Part shown: positions 27,367 through 36,208 of the stretch, piece after piece | Numbering within the stretch: the stretch's first letter is position 1 | How the letters are laid out: each line of letters opens with the position of its first letter | Assembly (NCBI GenBank): GCA_013289685.1 | Contig: JABCZL010000012.1 | Location: 1-64,000, forward strand | Source: Acidobacteriota bacterium | GTDB lineage: Bacteria > Acidobacteriota > Terriglobia > Terriglobales > Acidobacteriaceae | Direction of reading: 5' to 3' | DNA: 64,000 nucleotides | The notes under the pieces: generated by a model | What the model was told of the DNA's origin: nothing | Databases searched by the model: none | Seen by the model: the letters and a program-made list of their open reading frames with translations, nothing else | Position numbers and translations under genes: made by a program

Positions 27367-29943
27367 TTAGCGTAAGCCCGAGACGAGATACAGAACCGAC
27401 AAGGCCTGATTGTAGCTGTACACGAAGCGAGTTCCATCGCGGCTGACCACCACTGGGGCCACGTTAACCACTCCCGCCGGCGCTCCTGGTTTCAGTTCCT
27501 GCAGCACAGTTTGGGTTCCCGTAGAGATCTCGACCCTGTAAATCTTGCTGGGGAGTTCGCCCAGGTGGTAGCCGTAAAGCACCGAGCCGTCGTTGGACCA
27601 TTGCACGGGCAGAAAACCGGCTTCCAGTCCTGGGATGGTTCGAGGCGCGCCGTCGCCTATGGGATAGATTGCCACGGCCGAACTCGGCCCGACGCCCACC
27701 ACGAATCGGCTGTCGGGTGCCGAGGGACCGCACACAGTCCCTTCCGGGGTTACTGCCTTTGGCTTTGCGCCAGCCAGGTCGAGCACAAAGCACCGGGTCG
27801 CATGCCCCTTCTCATTGCCATTAGCAATCAGCCTTTGACCATCCGAGAGGAAGCGAGCCCATCCGTTATGAATGTGCTCCAGTGCGCTTACGTCGACAGG
27901 ACGAGGCTGGCCGGGCCCGGTCGGCAGAAGCGTTACCTGCTCTGGGTTTCCGGTAGAGATTGAGATGGCCCATTTACCGTCTGGCGAGAGTCCGCCCGCG
28001 CTGCCATCGCCCAGACGAACCGGCAGCGTGCCGTCCAGCTTGCGCAGTGCTACGGTGTAGCCCGGTCCCGCAGCCTCGCTGGCATCCCCAAAGAGCACGA
28101 ACTGTCCATCGCGCGAAATGTCCTTGGCGACGTTCCAGTCGTGCCAGGATAGTTCCACATTTTCCTTATTGCCGAGAGTGCTAAACGCCATCGCCAGCCG
28201 CTTGGAGTTCAACGCGACCAGAACTCGGCCGTCCGCAGCAATATCCTGCAGTGTGATCGCCATGGGCAAGTCCAGCAGCATGCGGACTTTGCCGGACATG
28301 CTGACCGCCATCAGATTGAGGTTGTTGCCCTTCTCTACCGCGGTAAACCATATCTCGTTTCCGTCCGGGCGCCACGCCAGTCCCTGCTCCGACGCCCATT
28401 CTCCCGTTAACACCTTGACGTGCCCCGCCAGGTCAACCACAGAGACCGCTCCGCGATGGTCCCAGAGCTCCGGGTGATCCATGAACGCGATCTTGTCGCC
28501 TTGGGGAGAGAAACGAATGTTGCTGATCCAGCCGCTGCTTTGATAGAGCACTCTACCGATGGGGTATTCCAGACGGCTGTGGCCGTCGACATAATGCACC
28601 ACCGCCAACCCGCCCTTCGCGTCCCAGTCCGCCCAGCGCACGTCCGCCAGTATCTCCTTCGGAGATCCTCCCGCCAGCGGTGTTCGTCCCAGCATTCCGT
28701 CGATGGTTTCCAGTTGGCCGTTGTGCGTGCCGTGCAGCACGACCGCGAGTTCGTTGCCATGGGAGATTGCCAGCAGATTGGCATCGCTCAAATTCAGCGG
28801 CTGGGTCAGCAGAGAGGTTCCCACCGTGGAGAACAGCTGGACCGGCTTGCCGTCCCATGCCGCGCCGTACACGATCTGACCTTCAGGTGCGAAGCGCGCG
28901 GAATATACCGTGCCCGCTTCGAACGTTAAGCGCTCATAAGCCGGAGGCGAAGCTGGAGTTCGAAGCAGTTGCGCCAGCAACAAAAGTACAGTCGCCGCAG
29001 CCAGCACTCCCGCGACCGCCCAGGGCAGAGCCGACGTCGTTCGAGTGATCGGCCTGGGCGAGGGAAGTGCTCTGGCCGGCGACGCCGAAAGCGTCTGCAA
29101 GGTAAAAACCAGATCCTTAGCAGACTGGAAGCGGTTCTCCGGCTCCTTCTCCAGACAATGCCTGACGATGTCCTGATATCCTGCCGGAATCGCAGCCGCG
29201 TCCAGGCTGGCCGTTGCCGGTTCTTCGCGCAGGACTGCGGTTATCGTGTCCACTTCGGTCTCACCGCGAAACGCGCGGCGTCCCGCCATCATCTCGTAGA
29301 GAATCGCGCCGAAGCTGAAAATGTCGCTGCGGTGGTCCACCGGCTTGCCCCGCAGTTGCTCCGGGGACATATAGGCGACGGTGCCAACCATCCCTCCCTG
29401 CTTGGTCACCGTGGTCAGGTCTTCGATGGAGCGCATATCTTCGGGCGGAGTCTGCAGTTTGGCTACACCGAAATCCAGAATCTTTATTCGCCCGTCATTG
29501 GTCAGAAACAGATTTTCCGGTTTGAGATCGCGATGCACAATGTGCCGGTCGTGAGCCGCGGTAAGACCCTGTGCGATCTGCAGCGCGTAGTCCGCGGCAT
29601 CTCGCACGGAGATGGGGCCTTCCGACAGGCGCTGCCGCAGGTCCTTGCCCTGGAGCAGTTCCGAGACAATGTACGGCACGGTGCCTTCGAAACCGACGTC
29701 ATAGATGGCAAGAATGTTGGGATGGTTGAGCGCGGCGGCCGCCCGCGCTTCCTGTTCGAAGCGGCGTAAGTGATCGGGATTGTCGCTGGAGGCCGGCCGG
29801 ATCAGCTTCAGTGCGACCTCGCGTCCCAGCCTTTCGTCGCGCGCGCGAAAGACTTCGCCCATCCCTCCTGCGCCAATTTGTTCGAGGACCCGGTAGTGCC
29901 CCACCAGCCGGCCAGTCATAAGTGATAAGCGCGCCCTTTGCAT
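27367..29943 (-). CDS. Membrane Ser/Thr protein kinase with C-terminal beta-propeller
   Basis: 858 residues. The kinase domain covers about 15-280 with GAGGMGEVFRA, Lys46, HRDLKPEN (catalytic Asp139), DFG 157-159 and the APE-equivalent SPEQLRG. One transmembrane helix (LPWAVAGVLAAATVLLLLAQ) near 305-325 separates it from an extracytoplasmic TolB/WD40-like propeller (about 335-858; RFSPQGDKIAFMD, WRPDGNEIWF, LSPDGKWAIS). This is a typical acidobacterial sensor kinase. ATG 29943 is given; ATG 29919 (MTGRLVGHYRV) is equally possible because neither has a clear ribosome-binding site. Confidence 0.93.
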   Translation of the reverse strand: MQRARLSLMTGRLVGHYRVLEQIGAGGMGEVFRARDERLGREVALKLIRPASSDNPDHLRRFEQEARAAAALNHPNILAIYDVGFEGTVPYIVSELLQGKDLRQRLSEGPISVRDAADYALQIAQGLTAAHDRHIVHRDLKPENLFLTNDGRIKILDFGVAKLQTPPEDMRSIEDLTTVTKQGGMVGTVAYMSPEQLRGKPVDHRSDIFSFGAILYEMMAGRRAFRGETEVDTITAVLREEPATASLDAAAIPAGYQDIVRHCLEKEPENRFQSAKDLVFTLQTLSASPARALPSPRPITRTTSALPWAVAGVLAAATVLLLLAQLLRTPASPPAYERLTFEAGTVYSARFAPEGQIVYGAAWDGKPVQLFSTVGTSLLTQPLNLSDANLLAISHGNELAVVLHGTHNGQLETIDGMLGRTPLAGGSPKEILADVRWADWDAKGGLAVVHYVDGHSRLEYPIGRVLYQSSGWISNIRFSPQGDKIAFMDHPELWDHRGAVSVVDLAGHVKVLTGEWASEQGLAWRPDGNEIWFTAVEKGNNLNLMAVSMSGKVRMLLDLPMAITLQDIAADGRVLVALNSKRLAMAFSTLGNKENVELSWHDWNVAKDISRDGQFVLFGDASEAAGPGYTVALRKLDGTLPVRLGDGSAGGLSPDGKWAISISTGNPEQVTLLPTGPGQPRPVDVSALEHIHNGWARFLSDGQRLIANGNEKGHATRCFVLDLAGAKPKAVTPEGTVCGPSAPDSRFVVGVGPSSAVAIYPIGDGAPRTIPGLEAGFLPVQWSNDGSVLYGYHLGELPSKIYRVEISTGTQTVLQELKPGAPAGVVNVAPVVVSRDGTRFVYSYNQALSVLYLVSGLR

Positions 29944-29987
29944 GGCATGTTAGAAGCGATAGCTCCCATAGTCAATAGCACCTGGGG

Positions 29988-30067
29988 ATAGGAAATAGAG
30001 AAAATGACCGACACATGGATATTCATTAGATGGTAAACATCTGAAGATACCGTGGATGAGTGACGCG
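29988..30067 (+). repeat. Left imperfect terminal inverted repeat (~80 bp)
   Basis: By eye about three quarters of positions match the reverse complement of 31699-31780, with a few one-base gaps. Shared blocks include ATAGGAA, GAGAAAAT, CGACA, TTAGATG, TAAACATCTG and GTGACGCG. Confidence 0.65.
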
Positions 30068-30554
30068 CTGGAAGGTTGGATGTGGGTAAAGCGACCTTCC
30101 TTGATTACTATTCGAAGCACCTACCAAAATCGCACCCTGGAGCTTTAGGGGCGAGAAATGCCACTGTCTCGAATAGCGTTCGTGTTGCGTGGGATCAATA
30201 TCGCGGATGTTGAGCCCTTCAATCCGTTTCTTGCGGTCCCCTAACTTCGCCTGTGCTTTTGAGCCACGTGCCAGCACCGCGCGGTCGTACTCAGGGCCAA
30301 ACTCCACAAGCCCAAGTTGTTCCCAAACTTTATTTTGTCGGGGAACCGTTATGAGCTGGCAATCCCAAACTTCCAGTTTCAGAAAACTGATCACAATTGA
30401 CCATGTCGTGAGTTAAGAGTTGCAGCACCGCGGAGCGAAAGTGAGCGATTCTGCACAGCACTGCCGAAGCAAATGAGCGAGTATGAAGTTTCGGGCCAAT
30501 TCGATCTAGGTTCGATCTAGATCAAGTGCCGTGCCACACTTTCACACCTGCTCT

Positions 30555-30589
30555 GGTCTTAGTCACGAAAGACCTAAGGATCGTAGGTC
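30555..30589 (+). promoter_or_regulatory. Two mutually exclusive leader hairpins
   Basis: In the leader of the ice-binding gene, GGTCTT (30555) can pair with AAGACC (30569), or GACCTA (30571) with TAGGTC (30584). The two stems share bases and cannot form together. Upstream, TCGATCTAG is directly repeated (30501, 30512). This could be an attenuator-like switch; no known riboswitch class is recognised. Confidence 0.3.
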
Positions 30590-30650
30590 GAATAACAAGG
30601 GGGAGACGGAGTGAGAATACTAGACTAATAAGAAACTAGGAGAATTACAA

Positions 30651-31394
30651 ATGAACAGAGTATTGGTTGTGATGCTACTTGTAACTATGGTCGCCTGCGG
30701 AAGCTCACCCTCAACCTCAACCCATCCCATAAACCCGAACGGAAAAGGCCCTGCCCCGGTAAACCTTAAATCGGCGTCTTCTTTTGCTGTCCTAAGCAAG
30801 TCTGGAGTAACGGATGTGCCAGCATCGGTTATCACTGGAGATGTAGGGGCAAGCCCGATTACGGGAGCAGCCGATAGCCTGACCTGCGCGGAAGTAACCG
30901 GTAAGAGTTACTCGGTCGATGCAGCCGGTCCGCTACCGTGCCGGATAACTAACGCTACTTTACTGACGGCCGCCATCAAAGACATGATGACCGCATACAC
31001 CGATGCGGCGGGGCGTACACTTCCAACTGCCACCAACCTGGGAGCTGGTGAGATCGGCGGGCTGACGATCGCTCCGGGTCTTTACAAATGGGGTACTGGT
31101 GTGACCATATCAACGGACGTGACTCTGTCTGGCGGCCCCAATGATGTCTGGATATTTCAGATTGCGCAAACCGTAAATCAGGCTAGCGCAACACATGTAG
31201 TCTTAAGCGGCGGCGCACTGGCCAAGAATGTATTCTGGCAGACCTTCGGAGATGTAACCATTCAGGCGCAGGCTCAGTTCAATGGTGTTATTTTGTCTCA
31301 AACAGCCATCAACCTGAAAACGGGAGCCTCTGTGAACGGTCAGCTGTTAGCCCAGACCCAAGTCACTCTTGAACAAAATACGGTTACGAACTAA
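30651..31394 (+). CDS. Ice-binding-like (DUF3494) lipoprotein
   Basis: 247 residues. A lipoprotein signal (VLVVMLLVTMVAC, Cys16) precedes a DUF3494 domain: SSFAVLSKSGVTDVPASVI, TGDVGASP, LTAAIKDMMTAYTDAAGR, LTIAPGLYKWGTGVTIST, DVWIFQIAQT, KNVFWQTFGDVTI, FNGVILSQTAINLKTGAS. This right-handed beta-helix fold is that of the bacterial and algal ice-binding proteins that attach to ice crystals. AGGAG lies nine bases before ATG 30651. Being alone inside a repeat-bounded segment suggests horizontal acquisition. Actual ice binding cannot be judged from sequence; some DUF3494 proteins act as adhesins. Confidence 0.9.
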   Translation: MNRVLVVMLLVTMVACGSSPSTSTHPINPNGKGPAPVNLKSASSFAVLSKSGVTDVPASVITGDVGASPITGAADSLTCAEVTGKSYSVDAAGPLPCRITNATLLTAAIKDMMTAYTDAAGRTLPTATNLGAGEIGGLTIAPGLYKWGTGVTISTDVTLSGGPNDVWIFQIAQTVNQASATHVVLSGGALAKNVFWQTFGDVTIQAQAQFNGVILSQTAINLKTGASVNGQLLAQTQVTLEQNTVTN

Positions 31395-31408
31395 TTGGTA
31401 TACGGTAG

Positions 31409-31433
31409 GTGGGCGATTGATGAGATCGCCCAC
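31409..31433 (+). terminator. Hairpin after the ice-binding gene
   Basis: GTGGGCGAT (31409-31417) pairs with ATCGCCCAC (31425-31433) over a seven-base loop, 14 bases after the stop codon. It lacks a strong T-run, so termination may be weak. Confidence 0.55.
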
Positions 31434-31698
31434 CCGCTTGTTGGATCAATGTCGTGACGCCAACGGGCGTCTACTATACGACGCAATATTCTCTGAATCG
31501 ATTGAGTGCCCCAGTTCTTGTTTAGAGCCTTAGGGAGGTTGGCACTCGAACGCCGGTTAAGCTCACAACAATCGGGGTCAGGGCGTCGAGAGGAGCATTT
31601 TGCCGTCCGTATATCCCCTTGACACGCTTGCCCCTCGAATCTGCAGCCGTTAAACTTAACATTCGCTTGGGAGCACCGCCCCAAAATCCATATCCACG

Positions 31699-31780
31699 CG
31701 CGTCACATCATCCACCATATCTCCAGATGTTTATCATCTAATTAACAGAGGTCTGTCGTTTTATTTTCTCTCCTTCCTAT
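31699..31780 (-). repeat. Right imperfect terminal inverted repeat (~82 bp)
   Basis: Partner of 29988-30067 in inverted orientation, directly followed by the right copy of the GTCAATAGCACCTGGGG direct repeat at 31784. The gap 31395-31905 holds no other feature that I can support. Confidence 0.65.
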
Positions 31781-31905
31781 CCCGTCAATAGCACCTGGGG
31801 GATAGGGAACGTAGGGTATAAAATGCTGTTGCCGAAAAATATTCCCGTCGAGCACGCCGGGTTTTACGAGTCTTCCCCATCTGGATAACCTCTGGGACTG
31901 GTTGA

Positions 31906-33141
31906 ATGCAGGTAATCGACGTCGCGTTGCCACTGATCCTGATCTGTTCCGCCCAGGCTTTCGCCCAATCGCAGGATCCCGCCCCGAAGGTTGAGCCCGC
32001 CCGATCCAGTCACTCCAGTCAATCCACCGTGGCCAGGAATCCGATTGCAAACGCGGGCTTCGTAGGAGACGAGGCATGCCGCTCCTGCCACCAGCACAAG
32101 CTCGACACCTATTACCGAACTGCCCACCGTTTGACCTCCCAAACCGCGGACAAGAATTCCGTGGTCGGAGGGTTCGACGAAGGCGCCAATATTCTGAAGA
32201 CATCCAATCCAAATCTGTTTTTTCGGATGGATGAAAACGAGAAAGGTTTCTTCGAGACTGCGGTGTGGGGGACTCCCCCTGACACCTGGTCACGCACCGA
32301 GCGGCTCGATCTGGTCATCGGGTCTGGAGGAAAAGGGCAGAGCTACTTGTTCTGGAATGAAGATGAGCTCTTTCAACTGCCTCTGGGCTATTCGACCGTT
32401 ATGGGCCAGTGGATCAACGCACCCGGCTACCGGGACGGGATTGCGAAGTTCGATCGGCCGATTATTCCCCGCTGCCTCGAGTGTCACGCTACATACTTCA
32501 AGGCGCTCGAACCTCTTTCCTCCAGCAACCGGTACGACAGGACTAATTTCGTGTTGGGCATCTCCTGTGAAAGATGCCACGGTGCGGGCCGGGAGCACGT
32601 CGTGCGGCTCAGTTCCCACCCCCCAGCCGGTTCGGACCTGGCCATCATAAATCCAGCGAAATTGTCGCGGGACCGGCAATTCGAAGTATGCTCACAATGT
32701 CACGGTGGACAAGGAGTTCGCGAACTGGCTCCCGCCTTTTCGTACGTTCCCGGACAACCGCTTGGGAACTATATTGATTTGGGACCGGTTGACCCGAAGG
32801 CTGACGCCGATGTGCACGGCAAGCAGGTCGTTCTCTTAGAGAAGAGCCGTTGCTTTCAGGCCTCTGCGAACATGTCCTGTGCAACCTGTCATGACGTTCA
32901 CGAGCCTGAACGCAACCTGGCCGCGTTCTCACAGAAATGCTTGACCTGCCATAAGGTTGAAAAGTGTGGCATGTATCCAAAGTTGGGGTCCGAAATCGCC
33001 AGCAATTGTATTGACTGTCACATGCCCAATCAGGAGTCGAAGGTCGTCTTTGTGGATGTTAACGGAAAGAAAGTAAACCCCCAATTCCGTACTCATTGGA
33101 TCAAAATTTATCCTTCAAGCTCGCCCTCGCAGCCACAGTAA
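31906..33141 (+). CDS. Secreted seven-haem c-type cytochrome
   Basis: 411 residues. A signal peptide (IDVALPLILICSAQAFAQ) is followed by seven CxxCH haem sites: CRSCH (58-62), CLECH, CERCH, CSQCH, CATCH, CLTCH and CIDCH. Spacing resembles the cytochrome c554/NapC-NrfB-like multihaem family used for periplasmic electron transfer. A further Cys (KCGMYP) is not a haem site. Neighbouring genes encode no reductase, no menaquinol oxidase and no cytochrome maturation protein, so the electron partners are unknown. It begins about 100 bases after the right direct repeat of the ice-binding cassette. Confidence 0.92.
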   Translation: MQVIDVALPLILICSAQAFAQSQDPAPKVEPARSSHSSQSTVARNPIANAGFVGDEACRSCHQHKLDTYYRTAHRLTSQTADKNSVVGGFDEGANILKTSNPNLFFRMDENEKGFFETAVWGTPPDTWSRTERLDLVIGSGGKGQSYLFWNEDELFQLPLGYSTVMGQWINAPGYRDGIAKFDRPIIPRCLECHATYFKALEPLSSSNRYDRTNFVLGISCERCHGAGREHVVRLSSHPPAGSDLAIINPAKLSRDRQFEVCSQCHGGQGVRELAPAFSYVPGQPLGNYIDLGPVDPKADADVHGKQVVLLEKSRCFQASANMSCATCHDVHEPERNLAAFSQKCLTCHKVEKCGMYPKLGSEIASNCIDCHMPNQESKVVFVDVNGKKVNPQFRTHWIKIYPSSSPSQPQ

Positions 33142-33260
33142 CCAGGGCGGATCTTTCATTTGACGATCTTCCATCTGACGAGCGCTTCATCCGACCGACA
33201 ATGCCCGCGAGTAGTCTCAGAACTCCGCATTATCCTGCCCTTGCATAGCGTGCTAAACTT

Positions 33261-34148
33261 ATGCCCGCTGTGGGCCACACTCCTCCCATACCGCCGCCTA
33301 CTCCGCCCTCGTGTTCGGAGTGTGCCAGCAAAACGCAGCCTGCTGGAGGTGGAGCGCCAACCCAGACTGCCTCGCGCATGTGGCGTTCGAGCGACGGCAA
33401 GACGCGCATCGACATGCCCCAGACCAGCGTCATCTCCGATCCGATTTCAAAGCACACCATTGTGCTCGATCACCTGAAGAAGGAAGCGAGCATCATCCCG
33501 ATGCCTCCACCGGGGTCCCCAGCTGTGCCGCCGGGCGCGTCGCCAGCAGCTGCCGCCGCCCTCCATCCCTCGTCTCTACATGTGCAGGACCTGGGCAAGT
33601 CGATGATCGAGGGACACGAAGTCGAGGGCAAGCGCTACACCCTGCCCCACGTCCCGCCGCCTCCCAAGCCCCAGATCCCGGGGAGGGCGATACCAGGGAT
33701 GAAGATCCCCGGAATGAAAGTGCCCGGCGCGCCACCGGTGCCCGGAGTAAAGATGCCCGGTGCCCCGCCGTTGCCCGGAGCAAAGATGCCCGCTGCTCCA
33801 GCGGCGCCGGGGGCCAAACTGCCCGATGCTCCCTCAATGCCGAAGCCGCCCGGCGCCCCGGCGCCCCCACAAAAGCCAAAGCTGCCAGCGTTGCCGAGCG
33901 TAGCTGAGGTGTGGACCAGCGTGAAGTTGAAGACCCCGGTGTTGACCAAGGTCACAACCGCGGCGGGTGAGCACACGACGTATTGCAAACCCACGTTAAC
34001 CGCAGAGCATCCCCCGTCTGTCTTTCAGATTCCGCCGGGATATACGATCAAGCCACCCAAGCCGCCCACTGTGCCCAAGCCGCCCGCTATGCCCAAGCCG
34101 CCAGCTATGCCAAAGCTGCCCGCTATGCCCAAGCTGCCGAAGACGTGA
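33261..34148 (+). CDS. Proline-rich hypothetical protein with PGxKMPGAPP-type repeats
   Basis: 295 residues. Short globular pieces (RMWRSSDGKTRIDMPQTSV; ISDPISKHTIVLDHLKKEA; MIEGHEVEGKRYTLP; VAEVWTSVKLKTPVLTKVTT; GEHTTYCKPTLTAEHPPSVF) resemble a family of exported acidobacterial proteins of unknown role. They are interrupted by two Pro-rich blocks, one of degenerate pentad-decad repeats (KIPGMKVPGAPPVPGVKMPG) around residue 150-200 and one of PPAMPKP units at the end. No signal peptide is seen at ATG 33261 and a stop lies 13 bases upstream, so the export sequence may have been lost or the start is different. Confidence 0.6.
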   Translation: MPAVGHTPPIPPPTPPSCSECASKTQPAGGGAPTQTASRMWRSSDGKTRIDMPQTSVISDPISKHTIVLDHLKKEASIIPMPPPGSPAVPPGASPAAAAALHPSSLHVQDLGKSMIEGHEVEGKRYTLPHVPPPPKPQIPGRAIPGMKIPGMKVPGAPPVPGVKMPGAPPLPGAKMPAAPAAPGAKLPDAPSMPKPPGAPAPPQKPKLPALPSVAEVWTSVKLKTPVLTKVTTAAGEHTTYCKPTLTAEHPPSVFQIPPGYTIKPPKPPTVPKPPAMPKPPAMPKLPAMPKLPKT

Positions 34149-34164
34149 GCGCTGCCGCGGGTCA

Positions 34165-34173
34165 TGCTATAAT
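34165..34173 (+). promoter_or_regulatory. Extended -10 promoter of yebC
   Basis: TGCTATAAT is a perfect extended -10 box. The leader to the yebC start at 34294 would be about 115 bases. No good -35 is visible, as expected for extended -10 promoters. Confidence 0.55.
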
Positions 34174-34293
34174 CTGGGTTCGCCTGCATACGAATCGAGG
34201 TAATCTGTGATCTCCTCTGAAGGCGAATCCTGCGCCATCCAAAGCTCTTTAAAGCAGCTCTCTAAGGAAGATCTTTAGACACGAGGTCGAACC

Positions 34294-35043
34294 ATGTCCG
34301 GCCACTCAAAATGGGCCACAATCAAGCACAAGAAGGGCGCGCTCGACGCCAAGCGCGGCAAGATTTTTACCCGTCTCATCAAGGAAATCAGCATTGCCGC
34401 GAAGAACGGCGGCGGCGATCCTGATACCAATCCTCGCCTGCGCGGCGCCATCCTCGCCGCCAAGAGCGAGAACATGCCTCAGGACAACATCAAGCGGGCC
34501 ATCCAGCGGGGCACGGGCGAACTTCCCGGCGCTGTCTACGAAGAATTTACGCTGGAAGGCTACGGCCCCGGTGGCGCCGCGGTGTTGCTCGACATCAATA
34601 CCGACAATCGCAATCGTACGGTGAGCGAGATTCGCCACTGCTTCGGCAAGAACGGCGGCAACATGGCCACGGCGGGCTCGGTCGCATATTTGTTCCACAA
34701 GAAGGGCGACATTCTGATCGCCAAGACTGCGGCCAAAGAGGACGACTTGATGAACATCGTTCTCGAACACGGCGGCGAAGACTTGCATGACGACGGCGAG
34801 AACTGGGAAATCCTGACCGACACCTCCGCCTACGAGACCGTACTTGAAGCGGTGAAAAAAGCCGGCATTGAGCCCATCTCGGCCAGCGTAGCCATGATTC
34901 CGCAGACCTACGTCAAGCTGGAAGGTTCAGCCGCGAACACGATGATCCGGTTGATGGAAGCGCTCGAAGACCAGGATGACGTGCAGAATGTACACTCGAA
35001 CTTCGACATCGATCAGAAAACGTTGGAAGAAGTGGCCGGATAG
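34294..35043 (+). CDS. yebC: YebC/PmpR/TACO1 family protein
   Basis: 249 residues. The opening [20 protein letters not shown] and the following [33 protein letters not shown] and [12 protein letters not shown] are nearly invariant in the family. Members have been described as DNA-binding regulators and, more recently, as translation factors that ease ribosome stalling on proline stretches; the latter is interesting given the proline-rich genes in this window, but that link is inference. In many genomes yebC sits with ruvC; here it stands alone, with its own promoter and terminator. Confidence 0.97.
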   Translation: MSGHSKWATIKHKKGALDAKRGKIFTRLIKEISIAAKNGGGDPDTNPRLRGAILAAKSENMPQDNIKRAIQRGTGELPGAVYEEFTLEGYGPGGAAVLLDINTDNRNRTVSEIRHCFGKNGGNMATAGSVAYLFHKKGDILIAKTAAKEDDLMNIVLEHGGEDLHDDGENWEILTDTSAYETVLEAVKKAGIEPISASVAMIPQTYVKLEGSAANTMIRLMEALEDQDDVQNVHSNFDIDQKTLEEVAG

Positions 35044-35082
35044 TTTTGCAGCAAGGGCTTTGCATCAAGAGAAGATCGTCAA

Positions 35083-35108
35083 GCCGCCCGCGTGTCGGGC
35101 GGCTTTTC
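35083..35108 (+). terminator. Rho-independent terminator of yebC
   Basis: GCCGCCCG and CGGGCGGC form an eight-base GC stem over CGTGT, followed by TTTTCT. It lies 40 bases after the yebC stop. Confidence 0.9.
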
Positions 35109-35162
35109 TGTGCCTCGATCAGTGGTTAAACAGTTTGCTGAAAAACTCGTTTTGGGTGGCGC

Positions 35163-35217
35163 AGCGCTTTCAGGATAAAGCCCGTCTTTTCAGGAAGGGA
35201 TTTATCCCCTGAGGGCT
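35163..35217. repeat. REP-like imperfect palindrome
   Basis: AGCGCTTTCAGGATAAAGCCC and the inverse of GGGATTTATCCCCTGAGGGCT pair imperfectly around a short loop. It is preceded by CAGTTTGCTGAAAAACTCG (from 35128), the same phrase that starts units at 57.66, 63.27 and 63.36 kb, so it belongs to that dispersed family. Confidence 0.65.
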
Positions 35218-35350
35218 CAGTCTCGAATAAGTAAGGCATTCCGTCGACCGAAGTTTTCAACACCTTCGTGGAAAACACTGTGGAAAAACACCAAAGTACC
35301 GTCGTAAGTGATTCACCAAACGAGCGCTTCAGCACTTTGCACTAGAGCGA

Positions 35351-36142
35351 GTGCTGGCACTTTCGTGGTACAACTCGCGGGTAAAAATACTTTTGAAAGT
35401 CAGACTCGACAAACTTCTCGTGGACCGTGGGCTCGCCGCCTCGCGCGAACGGGCGCATGCCCTGATTCTTGCCGGCAAGGTGCTGGCCGACGATCAGAAG
35501 ATCGAGAAAGCGGGCGCGCTCGTCTCCGAGGAATGCGCGATTCGCCTGCTCGGCGAGGATCTGAAATACGTGGGCCGCGGCGGACTGAAGTTGGAGCGCG
35601 TCCTCGAACACTGGAAGATCGCAGTCACGGGAAAGGTCTGCCTCGATGTCGGTGCGTCCACCGGAGGATTCACCGATTGTCTGCTCCAGCACGGCGCCGC
35701 GCAAGTCATCGCGGTCGACACTGGCTATGGCCAGATGGATTTCAAACTACGCCAGGATGCGCGAGTCCGGCTGCTGGAAAAAACCAACGCCCGCTATCTG
35801 ACGCGCGAAGTCGTCGACATGGACGTGGATTTCATCGCCATGGACGTCTCCTTCATCTCCGCGACTCTGGTTCTTCCCGCCGTGATCGCAGCAGCGTTTC
35901 CGGAATCGCCGGCAGCACGCCGAGGACGGCAAATCGTCGTGCTGGTAAAGCCTCAGTTCGAAGCGGGCAGAGAACATGTGGGCAAGGGAGGCATCGTCCG
36001 CGACCAAGCCGCACAACTCGCAGCCGTGGAAAAAGTAAGATCCACCCTGCAAACCCTGGGCGCAGTGCAGACCGACGTGATCGAGTCGCCCATCCTCGGC
36101 GCTGAAGGCAATCGCGAGTTCCTGCTCTACTGCACGTTCTAA
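35351..36142 (+). CDS. tlyA: TlyA-family rRNA 2'-O-methyltransferase
   Basis: 263 residues from GTG 35351; a TTG at 35393 just before the S4 domain is an alternative. The S4 RNA-binding domain (about 17-80: VRLDKLLVDRGLAASRERAH) is followed by a FtsJ-like SAM methyltransferase with LDVGASTGGF (98-107), VDTGYGQ, MDVSFIS and LVKPQFE. TlyA methylates cytidines in 16S and 23S rRNA and its loss gives capreomycin resistance in mycobacteria; related proteins are annotated as haemolysins. The gene is followed closely by nadK, a common pairing. Confidence 0.93.
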   Translation: MLALSWYNSRVKILLKVRLDKLLVDRGLAASRERAHALILAGKVLADDQKIEKAGALVSEECAIRLLGEDLKYVGRGGLKLERVLEHWKIAVTGKVCLDVGASTGGFTDCLLQHGAAQVIAVDTGYGQMDFKLRQDARVRLLEKTNARYLTREVVDMDVDFIAMDVSFISATLVLPAVIAAAFPESPAARRGRQIVVLVKPQFEAGREHVGKGGIVRDQAAQLAAVEKVRSTLQTLGAVQTDVIESPILGAEGNREFLLYCTF

Positions 36143-36208
36143 TCCTCAGTGATCCTCAGCGTCCTCTGTGGTGAAGCCCTTGAATTTCTGTACAATCTGT
36201 CTTTGACT

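Larger units (their letters stand above)
29971..31809. mobile_element. Putative repeat-bounded cassette carrying an ice-binding gene
   Basis: A ~1.84 kb segment is flanked by a direct repeat (GTCAATAGCACCTGGGG at 29971 and 31784, followed by GATAGG-like bases). Just inside are long imperfect inverted repeats, 29988-30067 and 31699-31780, sharing runs such as TTAGATG, TAAACATCTG, AGATA and GTGACGCG. The only convincing gene inside is the ice-binding-type lipoprotein at 30651-31394. No transposase is present, so it would be non-autonomous or decayed. Confidence 0.55.

Noticed and set aside
30026-30394. A 122-codon minus-strand frame (GTG start) in the left part of the ice-binding cassette
   Set aside because: It overlaps the inverted repeat, has no recognisable domain and no ribosome-binding site; likely chance.
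31391-31684. A 97-codon minus-strand frame in the right part of the cassette
   Set aside because: Composition is unlike a folded protein, it starts against the gene stop and contains the terminator hairpin.
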